Virus record (IMG/VR): IMGVR_UViG_3300045303_000219
Location: 1 to 55,328 of that record
Direction: 5' to 3' (one strand)
DNA from: a virus
Length of the DNA: 55,328 bases
The notes below the pieces were generated by a model that was not told the DNA's origin, did not search any database, and saw nothing but the letters and a program-made list of their open reading frames with translations. This document shows, one piece after another, positions 7,704 through 14,674 of the stretch; the stretch's first letter is position 1; each line of letters begins with the position of its first letter. A program made the position numbers and the translations under genes.

Positions 7704-8419
7704 GACACGCCCGGCTCGGGGCCGGTGTGCGCACACCCGGAATCGTCGACCCAATAATTGTGGCGCCCGTTTTGCTCGCGATATTCTTCGATGTAGCGTT
7801 CGGCCTCGCGGTCCTCGGCGAGTTCGAGGGCGCGCTTGGCGGTGTTCTGCACCTCGCGTTTTACGACCGCCTCCGCGGCCCGGGCCACTTCGGCGATCTC
7901 CGCGAAGGGGGGCATGGCGGGCTTGTGCCCGCATGCCGCCGCGGTGTGCCGGTGCGCGAAGTATTTGGCGCACACCGGGCCGATTGCACCGGCGACCGAT
8001 TTGGCCGCCTTGAGGTGCCGCCCGCACACGATGCACCGGGCGAACTTCGTCAGGAAGTCGTGGGCATCGGCAAGGTCCCAGCGATCGGTTTCGGTGAGTT
8101 TGTAGATCACCCCGGGCCGGTAAACCGCCTCAAAATCTACGACCGCGCCCGCCTCGGTCATGCGCGCCGGGGATTCAACGATCTCCTTCGCGTAGAACCG
8201 GGTTTTTTCGCGGTTGGGTTTCACCACGTAGATTTTGCCGTCTTTGCGGAACACGCCCATCTGGACCGTGGCCGCGGGCGCCGCCGCCGCTTGCGCGGTC
8301 TTCGGGCACTCTCCGACATGGCGCACACCGGCGCCGCGTTCCCATTCGCACTTCATGCCCGCGGGAATCACCCCGCCGCACTTCGTGCATTTGCCGCTGA
8401 ATTTTGCCGTGAGCGTCAT
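7700..8419 (-). CDS. DUF6011-like zinc-binding protein
   Basis: The start at 8419 sits on a TAATG junction with the previous gene. The 239-aa product has two cysteine centres: CTKCGG near residue 11 with a partner Cys around 38, and CIVCGRHLKAAKSVAGAIGP followed by VC near 127-149, which matches the DUF6011 pattern (CxxCGRxL...S...GIGPVC). Between them lies a beta-rich segment (GKIYVVKPNREKTRFYAKEI). The C-terminal third is a charged helix. This family is common in phages and has no known role. Confidence 0.75.
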   Translation of the reverse strand: MTLTAKFSGKCTKCGGVIPAGMKCEWERGAGVRHVGECPKTAQAAAAPAATVQMGVFRKDGKIYVVKPNREKTRFYAKEIVESPARMTEAGAVVDFEAVYRPGVIYKLTETDRWDLADAHDFLTKFARCIVCGRHLKAAKSVAGAIGPVCAKYFAHRHTAAACGHKPAMPPFAEIAEVARAAEAVVKREVQNTAKRALELAEDREAERYIEEYREQNGRHNYWVDDSGCAHTGPEPGVS

Positions 8420-8715
8420 TATACGATCTCCGCGTTGATGCCGTAGGTGGCGAGGTTCATTGTGACCTGCAGGGCCTCCCCGGCGGTGTTTGCGCGCTCC
8501 AGCTCCAGCCGGAACCGGGCGCCGTCTTCGGCGATGTTGGCGAGGGCGTTCGGTGTTTCGCTTTTGCTCACGAAGTGAATCGTGCCCTTGCCGTATCGGT
8601 AAAGGTAGAAGCGATTTCCGAGCCGGTCGGTCAACGTGATCGTCCATGCGCGCTCGATGTCATTGCGGGGCGCTTTGCCCCCGCCCGTTACTGCTTCGTT
8701 TTTCGTTTTCGTCAT
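8419..8715 (-). CDS. First gene of operon; MTKTK-TGGGKAPR protein (98 aa)
   Basis: It begins at the ATG of promoter copy B. The N-terminus repeats the TGGGKAPR motif of the 7399 gene. After this, residues 20-98 look like a compact alpha/beta domain (WTITLTDRLGNRFYLYRYGK and an amphipathic helix at LANIAEDGARFRLELERANT). It joins the following DUF6011-like gene by a TAATG overlap. Confidence 0.7.
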   Translation of the reverse strand: MTKTKNEAVTGGGKAPRNDIERAWTITLTDRLGNRFYLYRYGKGTIHFVSKSETPNALANIAEDGARFRLELERANTAGEALQVTMNLATYGINAEIV

Positions 8716-8786
8716 GCCCCCACAATAGCACCAGTGGAAAGGTGCACAAGTGGAAAATCGCAGATTTTTGAAGATTTATTTCGGCC
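8716..8786 (-). promoter_or_regulatory. Conserved leaderless-promoter module (copy B)
   Basis: Minus-strand order: AAATAAATCTTCAAAAATC, TTCCAC, TTGTGC (8749-8744), 16 bp, TATTGT (8727-8722), 6 bp, ATG at 8715. The TTCCACTTGTGC block is followed at 14 bp by TTCCACTGGTGC, a direct repeat that could be an operator. Confidence 0.75.
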
Positions 8787-9227
8787 CTAATTCCGGGCCG
8801 GAAACCGGACGATTTCGATTTCGGCGAAGCCGCCGCGCACCTTCTCGTTCACGACCGCGACCCCGTCGTAGCCGAGCGCCTGCATGGCCGCCACGGCTTC
8901 TGCCGCCCGGGCCGCCCGCGGTGTGAAATCACCGGCGCCGCCGCCGGGCTCGTTTGCGATCCCGCTGATGGTGCCGAAGCGATCGGCGATTTGCATGTAG
9001 GCTTCCTCGACCGTTAACACCAGCGGATTTGAAAGGCGAAGGCACATCCGAAAGGGGACCCCGTATTGGTCCGCCCGGATGAAGGATGTCGAGTAATACG
9101 TGCCGCACCCGAAGTCGCCCGGGTCGCTGGGCCGCCCCTCGGCTTTGATCCCGCGCCAGACCGGCATGCCGTGGGCCAAGCGTGCCCGTAGGCGTGCGAT
9201 TGTTCCGGCGGGTAGGCAGGTCGTCAC
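8787..9227 (-). CDS. ADP-ribosyltransferase-like protein with R-S-E signature
   Basis: The GTG start at 9227 overlaps the TGA of the previous gene, giving 146 aa. The sequence carries the three marks of arginine-specific ARTs in order: VWRG with Arg 25, YYSTS (44-48, the S-T-S motif) and AEIEIV with Glu 136 and Glu 138 (ExE). A CLRLSNPLVL strand and GYDGV (119-123) resemble ART domains of phage and plasmid polyvalent proteins. ARTs transfer ADP-ribose from NAD to proteins or nucleic acids; T4 Alt and ModA/ModB are phage examples that modify host machinery. The target here is unknown. Confidence 0.72.
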   Translation of the reverse strand: MTTCLPAGTIARLRARLAHGMPVWRGIKAEGRPSDPGDFGCGTYYSTSFIRADQYGVPFRMCLRLSNPLVLTVEEAYMQIADRFGTISGIANEPGGGAGDFTPRAARAAEAVAAMQALGYDGVAVVNEKVRGGFAEIEIVRFPARN

Positions 9228-9424
9228 GGCGCTGCCTTCATTGCGACATAAAAGCAGCGTCCGCGGTAGCCGCCTTGGACCACCTCCCATTCGCTCCCAA
9301 GTTCTGCTTGTTTAGTTTGGGCCGCTGCCCGGTTGGCATAGGCGAGCGTGATCAATCCGTGCGTGCTTTTTTGCGCCAGAACCACTGCGCCGTTGTCGAG
9401 GTTGCATGTGAGGGGCGCGCTCAT
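9224..9424 (-). CDS. Small hypothetical protein (66 aa)
   Basis: ATG at 9424 overlaps the TGA of the leader gene (ATGA) and its own TGA overlaps the GTG of the ART gene (GTGA). The peptide has a beta-like start (CNLDNGAVVLAQKSTHG), an Ala-rich helix and a beta end (EWEVVQGGYRGRCFYVAM). No family was recognised; a role next to the ART is only suggested by coupling. Confidence 0.65.
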   Translation of the reverse strand: MSAPLTCNLDNGAVVLAQKSTHGLITLAYANRAAAQTKQAELGSEWEVVQGGYRGRCFYVAMKAAP

Positions 9425-9540
9425 TCGTCGTCCTGCTCGGAGGCCGTGGAGGTGTCTTCCGGGTAAAAGGTGATCGTGATGAAGCGCCCTTTTACGGGGC
9501 ACCACCGGGTCTCGGTTTTCAGTTCGGTTTCGTTCGTCAT
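9421..9540 (-). CDS. Leaderless first gene of ART operon (39 aa)
   Basis: The frame starts at the ATG of promoter copy C with Met-Thr-Asn-Glu and ends with a strongly acidic tail (EDTSTASEQDDE). A central RWCPVKGRFITITFYP looks like a beta hairpin. It overlaps the next gene by ATGA, so ribosomes starting here can feed the downstream cistrons. Confidence 0.6.
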   Translation of the reverse strand: MTNETELKTETRWCPVKGRFITITFYPEDTSTASEQDDE

Positions 9541-9599
9541 GCCGGACAATAGCACGCATGGAAAAGCGCACAAGTGGAAAAGTGAAGATTTCTGAAGAT
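9541..9599 (-). promoter_or_regulatory. Conserved leaderless-promoter module (copy C)
   Basis: Minus strand: AAATAAATCTTCAGAAATC, TTCCAC, TTGTGC (9573-9568), 16 bp, TATTGT (9551-9546), 5 bp, ATG at 9540. The stop codon of the preceding gene (TAA at 9602-9600) lies inside the AT tract. Confidence 0.75.
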
Positions 9600-9854
9600 T
9601 TATTTCGGGCCGGAAATTGCCCGGATTCCGAGCGCGGCCCGGACCAGCGGGTGCCCTAGTGCGTGCCCGGTGCTGCCGTAAGTGCCGAGGCAGCGCTTGT
9701 AGGTTTTCCCGCCGGACGTCCATTCCTGCCAAACGTAGAGGCGCCCGTTTTTCATTACTTTGGCCAGCACCCGGGCACCGCCCGGCGCCGTGCCGAGCAC
9801 GCGAGGCCCCGGCGCGTTTTGGGTTGTGTCCTGCCGGGGCCTCCTCGTGTTCAT
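9600..9854 (-). CDS. Basic hypothetical protein (84 aa)
   Basis: ATG at 9854 directly follows the TAA of the previous gene. Residues 25-65 read as antiparallel strands (ARVLAKVMKNGRLYVWQEWT, KTYKRCLGTYG), as in small DNA- or RNA-binding folds; the protein is basic. No family was recognised. Confidence 0.65.
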   Translation of the reverse strand: MNTRRPRQDTTQNAPGPRVLGTAPGGARVLAKVMKNGRLYVWQEWTSGGKTYKRCLGTYGSTGHALGHPLVRAALGIRAISGPK

Positions 9855-10262
9855 TTAAGCGTTCGCGGCCTTCGCGGCACGCTTAGCCTCGCGCTGTTCG
9901 CGCAGGTAGGTTTTGATGGCGTTCAGCCGGATGTGGCTGCCTTGCGGGCCGACCGCCTTCGCATCCTCAAGGGTAGCGTAGGTGGGGGCCGGGGCCGCGG
10001 GGGCTTTGAGGGCGTCGCGGTGCCGCTTGCAAAGTTGCTGGCCGGTGATTTTGCTGATGCGCGCACCGCAGGAGTGGCACCCTTCAGCTTCGCAATATGC
10101 CCTGCCGTCGCCGCTCTTCTTACTTACCGGGGCCGCCGGTGCCGGGGCATCTTCTGCCGGGCATGTGCACTCGCGCTCGGGTGCCCCGCAAACCGGGCAA
10201 AAATCCCAGTCGTTTTCGAGGTAATCCAGCGCGCCGTTTTCGGTGTCAATTTCGTTCGTCAT
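9855..10262 (-). CDS. Cysteine-rich zinc protein (135 aa)
   Basis: It starts at the ATG of promoter copy D with Met-Thr-Asn-Glu. Two zinc-like clusters are visible: CPVCG...CTC (about 22-34) and C...CHSCG...C (about 57-80). The C-terminal part is a Lys/Arg/Ala-rich helix (REQREAKRAAKAANA). It may bind nucleic acid. Family unknown. Confidence 0.65.
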   Translation of the reverse strand: MTNEIDTENGALDYLENDWDFCPVCGAPERECTCPAEDAPAPAAPVSKKSGDGRAYCEAEGCHSCGARISKITGQQLCKRHRDALKAPAAPAPTYATLEDAKAVGPQGSHIRLNAIKTYLREQREAKRAAKAANA

Positions 10263-10320
10263 GCCCGGACAATACACCCGGGGCACAAGTGCGCAAGTGG
10301 AATTTCACACTTTTTTTAAT
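10263..10320 (-). promoter_or_regulatory. Conserved leaderless-promoter module (copy D)
   Basis: Minus strand: AAAAATAAATTAAAAAAAG, TTCCAC, TTGCGC (10296-10291), 16 bp, TATTGT (10274-10269), 6 bp, ATG at 10262. Confidence 0.75.
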
Positions 10321-10566
10321 TTATTTTTGACCGCCATTCCGGGGCGCCCGGACCCGCCACACCCGGTAACTTCCGTTCCCGGCGGTGCGCGAGATCAGCT
10401 TGATCCGCATGGCCCGGCCCGCGACGAAGGCCGCGTTCCGCTGCTGTGTAGTGAGCACGATCGAATCCCCGGTTCGCATTTGCCGGAGGATGTGCGCCCA
10501 GCCGCCGCCGCGTCGCGTCGCCTTCGGTGTGACCGGGACGTTGTGTTCGATTTCGATTTGATTCAT
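10321..10566 (-). CDS. Small basic protein (81 aa)
   Basis: The ATG at 10566 gives a product opening MNQIEIEHNVPVTPKATRRG. The centre (MRTGDSIVLTTQQRNAAFVA then GRAMRIKLISRTAGNGSYRV) alternates strand and helix and resembles small single-domain proteins seen repeatedly in phage early regions. Its TAA lies in the AT tract of module D. Confidence 0.65.
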   Translation of the reverse strand: MNQIEIEHNVPVTPKATRRGGGWAHILRQMRTGDSIVLTTQQRNAAFVAGRAMRIKLISRTAGNGSYRVWRVRAPRNGGQK

Positions 10567-10605
10567 GCCCGCAGAAATACGGGAGACTTGCCGCATGTGA
10601 CAAGT
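10567..10605 (-). promoter_or_regulatory. Variant leaderless promoter
   Basis: The 39-bp gap holds TTGTCA, about 18 bp, TATTTC and then TGCGGGC before the ATG at 10566. It lacks the long AT tract of the nine main modules, but the ATG is again too close to the second box for a ribosome-binding site. Confidence 0.4.
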
Positions 10606-10857
10606 TTAATCTTTGACGTGTCTCGGCGCGCTTTCGTCGTCCGGGTCAAGGCCCACATCGATCATGGCGGCCCGGCGCCGGGTTTCGCGCCGTAGCCGGG
10701 CGACCCATGATTCAAAGGCCGCCAGCACCTCGGGCTCCAGCACGATCCGGTTTCGCGGGTCGTCCGGGTAGCCGTTCTCGGTCGTGAGCACGATGCGCCC
10801 GTCGACGTCGACGTCGGCATACACCGAATCGCCGAGGTAGATTTTCCGGGCGCTCAT
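10606..10857 (-). CDS. Hypothetical protein (83 aa)
   Basis: ATG at 10857 overlaps the TGA of the previous gene. The N-terminal half is beta (KIYLGDSVYADVDVDGRIVL) and the second half a charged helix (AAFESWVARLRRETRRRAAM). The alternating strand-helix layout and overall size are typical of small phage proteins of unknown role. Confidence 0.65.
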   Translation of the reverse strand: MSARKIYLGDSVYADVDVDGRIVLTTENGYPDDPRNRIVLEPEVLAAFESWVARLRRETRRRAAMIDVGLDPDDESAPRHVKD

Positions 10858-11033
10858 GTGCCGCCGCCCTTGTGTTTGATGTCGGCTTTTAGGGCGTCGA
10901 TTTTTGATTCGACGTCGCTTTGAATTTCCTCTAGCGCCTCCAGCGTGACCGCCGGGGAGACGCTCATGTCGCCGAATAGGTTATCGACCGCGTCCGTCAC
11001 GATCTTCTGTTTTGCCGCAATGCGTGGATTCAT
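10854..11033 (-). CDS. Small helical protein (59 aa)
   Basis: I take the ATG at 11033; an in-frame GTG at 11057 would add eight residues. The peptide is Lys/Asp/Glu-rich and probably one or two helices (SDVESKIDALKADIKHKG). It overlaps the next gene by ATGA. Confidence 0.55.
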   Translation of the reverse strand: MNPRIAAKQKIVTDAVDNLFGDMSVSPAVTLEALEEIQSDVESKIDALKADIKHKGGGT

Positions 11034-11096
11034 ATTTTTAATTCGAAATTTGCGCACCCGGGCGGGGGGTCCCGGGCGCGCCGTATTTCAAGCCGT

Positions 11097-12323
11097 TTAG
11101 CGCACCGCCGCCAGCACCATCGCTGGCTCCTTGATGATTTTGCCCGCCAGCGACTCAAGGTCCCCGGCATCATCCGGGTCGTCGGTGTCCTGCGCGAGGC
11201 GGCTCACCGCCTGCGCGAAACCGAAGCGCGTCGGATCGTAATCGCGGAGGTAGTAGGTCAGCAGGGCCTCCCGCTGTTCTTCATTCACCGCCCCGGAAGC
11301 GATCACATTGTCGATCGCGGCGCTCGGGCTTGTGAGCGTGTCGGCCTGCGCGGCCTTCGCCTTTGCGACCATCAGTTTGAACTTCTCGGGATCAAATGCG
11401 GCACGCACCGCATCCCGGGCTTTCAGCATGATGGCCTTCGATTCCGCAGAAATCGTCTCCTGCGAAAAGATGCCTTCATCCAGCCGATCGCCGAGGTGCA
11501 CCCGGCTCACGACCGTCTCCAGCGAGGCGACGTTGAAACACATCCCGAGCAAAAGCCCGATTCGGATGTGGAAGCCGCCGTGCCCGGTTTCGCTATTGAG
11601 CGCCGTGACGACCGGGTGAATCGTGCCCGGGCCGCCGGGCAGCTCCCCGCGTATGCGGGCGCCGAGGATCGTCTTGCCCATCAGCTCCTTGTTGCCTATA
11701 GCACCGGCAAACCAGCCGCCCTGCGGGCCGCTGCGCTGGGTGACGTCGATAACGTCCCACACCTGCTGCGTGGTGAATTTGATCCGCATTCGCTTGTCGC
11801 TCAGGTCGGCTTCGAAAACCTGCGCGTCCCGTTTCCGGGCTTCATCGAGGCAGGTGTAGGCGATGTCTTCATTATCGATCACCCGGTAGCCGTTCGACAG
11901 CCACGCGCGCACCTCATTGTCGAGGCACCGCACGAGGCGCTTTTTCGGATCGTCGGCATGCAGGCCGTTCACTAGGTCCGCGAGCCGCCCCGGGCGCTCG
12001 TTCATTAGTGCGTCGAAATACCTCGTCGGCATTGCCGGGGTGAGGCGTTCCGCGAGCTGGTGGTATGCCGAGCGCTTCAGCATCATCGGACCCTCGGGCA
12101 TCCACTCGAATGCTTGGGCCGTGGCCGGGATGATTTTAATCCCGCCGTTCGCTTCCACGGTGAGGTGCCGCACATCGGCGACAAAATCATTCCGTGATTC
12201 TCTTTGCCGGTCCAGTTCGGTCACGAGCTGCTCCAGCGTGCCGCGCCCCTTCCACGAATCGTTATGCTCGGCGATCGTCGTCGAGCCGTTTTCGTGTAGG
12301 GGGTTTCCGTCCATTATGTTCAT
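11097..12323 (-). CDS. DUF932-like protein
   Basis: The 408-aa product starts at 12323 behind a good AGGAG site 8-9 bases upstream, unlike the neighbouring leaderless starts. The N-terminal LEQLVTELDRQRESRNDFVA segment and the following YHQLAERLTPAMPTRYFDAL and WLSNGYRVIDNEDI segments fit the DUF932/phage-plasmid family of about 300-400 aa. The C-terminal third is helical. Members are abundant in phages and plasmids; their biochemical role is not settled. It lies alone between two operons. Confidence 0.65.
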   Translation of the reverse strand: MNIMDGNPLHENGSTTIAEHNDSWKGRGTLEQLVTELDRQRESRNDFVADVRHLTVEANGGIKIIPATAQAFEWMPEGPMMLKRSAYHQLAERLTPAMPTRYFDALMNERPGRLADLVNGLHADDPKKRLVRCLDNEVRAWLSNGYRVIDNEDIAYTCLDEARKRDAQVFEADLSDKRMRIKFTTQQVWDVIDVTQRSGPQGGWFAGAIGNKELMGKTILGARIRGELPGGPGTIHPVVTALNSETGHGGFHIRIGLLLGMCFNVASLETVVSRVHLGDRLDEGIFSQETISAESKAIMLKARDAVRAAFDPEKFKLMVAKAKAAQADTLTSPSAAIDNVIASGAVNEEQREALLTYYLRDYDPTRFGFAQAVSRLAQDTDDPDDAGDLESLAGKIIKEPAMVLAAVR

Positions 12324-12335
12324 TTTTTCTTACTC

Positions 12336-12593
12336 CTATTTTGCGCGGGTGTTTTCGCCGGTTCCCGCATCTCCGGTTTGGGCATTCCCGCGGCCCGGGC
12401 CGTGTGACCCGAAACCGCGAGCGCCCGAAATTGAGGGAGGCGGTCGGGTTGCGCCGTCGCGCACGGTGTCCCCACCGCCCCGCCGCCTCTGATGTTCTTG
12501 CCATCGCGCCCTGCATGCGGGCGCCGCGCACGTCACCTCGTCGGGCATGCGCAGCGCCGGGCAGTAAATGCAGAACCTTTTACGCCCCGACAT
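12336..12593 (-). CDS. Zinc-finger protein with disordered tail (85 aa)
   Basis: ATG at 12593 lies within the end of the previous gene (14-nt overlap). The first 35 residues hold CIYC...C...C (about 8-26), a compact zinc site resembling bacterial treble-clef motifs. The rest is rich in Gly, Arg, Pro and Thr and looks disordered. Confidence 0.55.
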   Translation of the reverse strand: MSGRKRFCIYCPALRMPDEVTCAAPACRARWQEHQRRRGGGDTVRDGATRPPPSISGARGFGSHGPGRGNAQTGDAGTGENTRAK

Positions 12594-12957
12594 AATTGTA
12601 ATAACCGAGGCTGCCGACTTCGATCTTGCCGCCGCGCACGTAGTGCACCTCGGACCCGCCACAGAAGAAATCCAGCGCTTCGCGGATCACCCGGGCCTCG
12701 TTGATCGTGCGCACCTGCACACGCTTGGTCGGCATCTTCCAGTTGGTCTTGTCGAATAGCGGGTTGGCGATCGCCATCTTCGCATCGCGCTCGGCGTTGT
12801 TGCGCTTCGCCATTTCGACGTGCGCTACGGCCTCGGCTTGCGACACACCCGAAAGGGCGGCGCCGTCGCCGATCACTTTGCCATCCCGAATCATCTGAAA
12901 GCAGGCGTTGAATGCCCCTTTCCCGTCGCTCATTATGAACCAGTTTTCGTTCGTCAT
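12580..12957 (-). CDS. Hypothetical protein (125 aa)
   Basis: It starts at the ATG of promoter copy E with Met-Thr-Asn-Glu. Mid-protein strands and helices (FIMSDGKGAFNACFQMIRDG then KVIGDGAALSGVSQAEAVAH) suggest a folded alpha/beta domain. The C-terminus ends in a beta motif (IEVGSLGYYNYVGA). Divergent from the methyltransferase gene. Confidence 0.65.
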   Translation of the reverse strand: MTNENWFIMSDGKGAFNACFQMIRDGKVIGDGAALSGVSQAEAVAHVEMAKRNNAERDAKMAIANPLFDKTNWKMPTKRVQVRTINEARVIREALDFFCGGSEVHYVRGGKIEVGSLGYYNYVGA

Positions 12958-13020
12958 GCGGGCACTTTCGCACATGTGGCAAATGGCACAAGTGATTTTT
13001 TAAACTATTTTTGCTGGCCT
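12958..13020 (-). promoter_or_regulatory. Conserved leaderless-promoter module (copy E), divergent
   Basis: Minus strand: AAAAATAGTTTAAAAAATC, TTGTGC (12991-12986), 16 bp, GAAAGT (12969-12964), 6 bp, ATG at 12957. The plus-strand methyltransferase begins 84 bp away, so this stretch may regulate both genes. Confidence 0.65.
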
Positions 13021-13041
13021 ATTTTGGCCCGGGGTGTTACG

Positions 13042-13869
13042 ATGCCGGGCGTGAAATACTATCCGGTGGACGAGCAGTTGGGCCTTGATTGGAACGGCAC
13101 CGCGGCACCGCCGGAAGCGCCCCCGGTGCCCGAGCCGGTGCTCGATATCGCCGCCGAAAACGCATGGCCGCCCGCCGGGGTGACGCCGTATTACATCGAC
13201 CCGTGGGTGTGCGTAGTGCACGGCGACTGCCGGGAAATCCTGCCGTTGATCCGGGGCGCCGATCTTGTGGCGACGGACCCGCCTTACGGCGTCGGCTACG
13301 ATGGCGGCAGCACCGTGCGCGAAAAACTGGCGGGCGACGAGACGCCGCTACTCTATGCGCAGGTCCTCGACCTGTGCCGCCGGGCCGCGAAGCCGAAGGC
13401 CGCGTTTTATTTATTTTATGCCGACTCACAAACGCTCGCGGTGCGGCAGGCCGTCGAGGAGGCCGGGCTGAAGGTGCGCAACAACCTGATCTGGAACAAA
13501 AACCACGCGCAGTTCGGCGCCATGTTCGCGCAATACAAACAGAAATTTGAGCCGATCCTCTACTGCCACGTCCGGGGCGAATCGCCGAAATGGCGCGGGC
13601 CGAATAACGAGGTGACGGTGTGGGAGGTTGACCGGGCGAGCGCCAACAATTTGCACCCGACGCAAAAGCCGATCGATCTGATGCTGCGGATCATTCGGAA
13701 CAATAGCGACCCGGGGGACCTTGTGCTCGACCCGTTTGCCGGTAGCGGCACGACCCTCCGGGCCGCAAAAGATATGGGGCGCCGCGCGATCGGGATCGAA
13801 ATCGACGAAGGCTACTGCGCGGTCATTGCCGGGCGCATGACGCAGGAAGTGCTGGCCCTCGACGCCTAA
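13042..13869 (+). CDS. DNA adenine/cytosine-N methyltransferase, beta class
   Basis: The 275-aa enzyme has the catalytic DPPY (79-82) before the AdoMet-binding DPFAGSG (230-236), the order of beta-class N6-adenine or N4-cytosine methyltransferases. A YYIDPWVCVVHGDCREIL lead-in and a HPTQKP-like segment (NLHPTQKPIDLMLR) are also typical. The ATG at 13042 fits the domain start; longer in-frame starts run through the divergent promoter. It is the only plus-strand gene in the accessory region and has no endonuclease nearby, so it is probably an orphan that protects or marks phage DNA. It ends 4 bp inside the convergent gene. Confidence 0.9.
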   Translation: MPGVKYYPVDEQLGLDWNGTAAPPEAPPVPEPVLDIAAENAWPPAGVTPYYIDPWVCVVHGDCREILPLIRGADLVATDPPYGVGYDGGSTVREKLAGDETPLLYAQVLDLCRRAAKPKAAFYLFYADSQTLAVRQAVEEAGLKVRNNLIWNKNHAQFGAMFAQYKQKFEPILYCHVRGESPKWRGPNNEVTVWEVDRASANNLHPTQKPIDLMLRIIRNNSDPGDLVLDPFAGSGTTLRAAKDMGRRAIGIEIDEGYCAVIAGRMTQEVLALDA

Positions 13870-14204
13870 TGCCGCCGCCGTTTCTCGCCCCGGTCAACCA
13901 CATCGGCCAGCGTCCCGCGCGGCTTCCCGTCTTTCAGCGTCCGGCGGACCTTTTCCGATAGCTCGCGGTGGGATTTTTTGCGCCGCATCGCAGCCTTGCA
14001 TTCCGGGCACGTAATGTCGCGATCGTCGAGCGTCAGGAGGCGCAGCGGTTTTTCGGTGCGGATGCCGGTCCTGCCCCAATAGTTCACCCGGCTGGAGAAC
14101 CGTCCGCCGGGGCCGTGCTGCTGCATAGCACGCCCGCACATCGACGTCACCCCGGCGAACACCGTAAACGGCCCGATCTTGTGGACGACCTGCTTCATCA
14201 TCAC
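13866..14204 (-). CDS. Basic zinc-binding hypothetical protein (112 aa)
   Basis: The GTG at 14204 overlaps the previous stop (GTGA); ATGs follow at 14201 and 14198. A Cys near residue 23 and CPEC near 66-69 suggest zinc binding. The C-terminal 45 residues are strongly basic (RRKKSHRELSEKVRRTLKDG). It is convergent with the methyltransferase. Confidence 0.6.
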   Translation of the reverse strand: MMMKQVVHKIGPFTVFAGVTSMCGRAMQQHGPGGRFSSRVNYWGRTGIRTEKPLRLLTLDDRDITCPECKAAMRRKKSHRELSEKVRRTLKDGKPRGTLADVVDRGEKRRRH

Positions 14205-14674
14205 GTGGTGCCGTTACCGTTCCCAAGCTGCTTTGTTTTCCGATAGCGTGCAATAATGCGCTTGAGCAGGTCCACCTTCGCGGTCGCGATTTCCTCGCGG
14301 GCTTCGGCGGATTCCAGATACGACTCCAGCGCGGCCATGTCGCGCTCGGTGTAGTGCTTCACCATGACGATCCCGAGCACCCGGTGATGGCCGTCGGGGT
14401 CATAGAACGGGTAAGCCGGAATCCCGGCGCCCAGCAGGAGGTTCACCGCCCGCCACGCTTGGCCCCGGCAGTAAACGACCAAATCGTCCGTGACCGCCTT
14501 CTCGCCGTATTGCACCGTGGCGATGGCCTCGATGCTAACCAGCTTGCCCGGGTGCTTCGTGACCAGCGCTATTGTCACCGCGTCCCGGTAGGTGCCCGGC
14601 TCGACGCTAACCCAGCGGCCCTTGCGCCGCACCAGCGCGGTCCCGGCGGCCTCGATGATTTCCTCGCCGGTCAT
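14201..14674 (-). CDS. Hypothetical protein (157 aa)
   Basis: ATG at 14674 overlaps the TGA of the J-domain gene (ATGA). Predicted fold is alpha/beta with a helical C-terminal third (MAALESYLESAEAREEIATA, then a basic helix). A WVSVEPGTYRDAVTIALVTK stretch may be a beta core. No family was recognised. Confidence 0.65.
   Translation of the reverse strand: MTGEEIIEAAGTALVRRKGRWVSVEPGTYRDAVTIALVTKHPGKLVSIEAIATVQYGEKAVTDDLVVYCRGQAWRAVNLLLGAGIPAYPFYDPDGHHRVLGIVMVKHYTERDMAALESYLESAEAREEIATAKVDLLKRIIARYRKTKQLGNGNGTT

Noticed and set aside
12820-13041. Longer N-terminus for the first methyltransferase
   Set aside because: It would read through the divergent promoter module and the start of the opposite gene and adds residues with no methyltransferase character.
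13042-13869. Part of a restriction-modification system
   Set aside because: No endonuclease or specificity gene lies beside it; neighbours are small unrelated frames.
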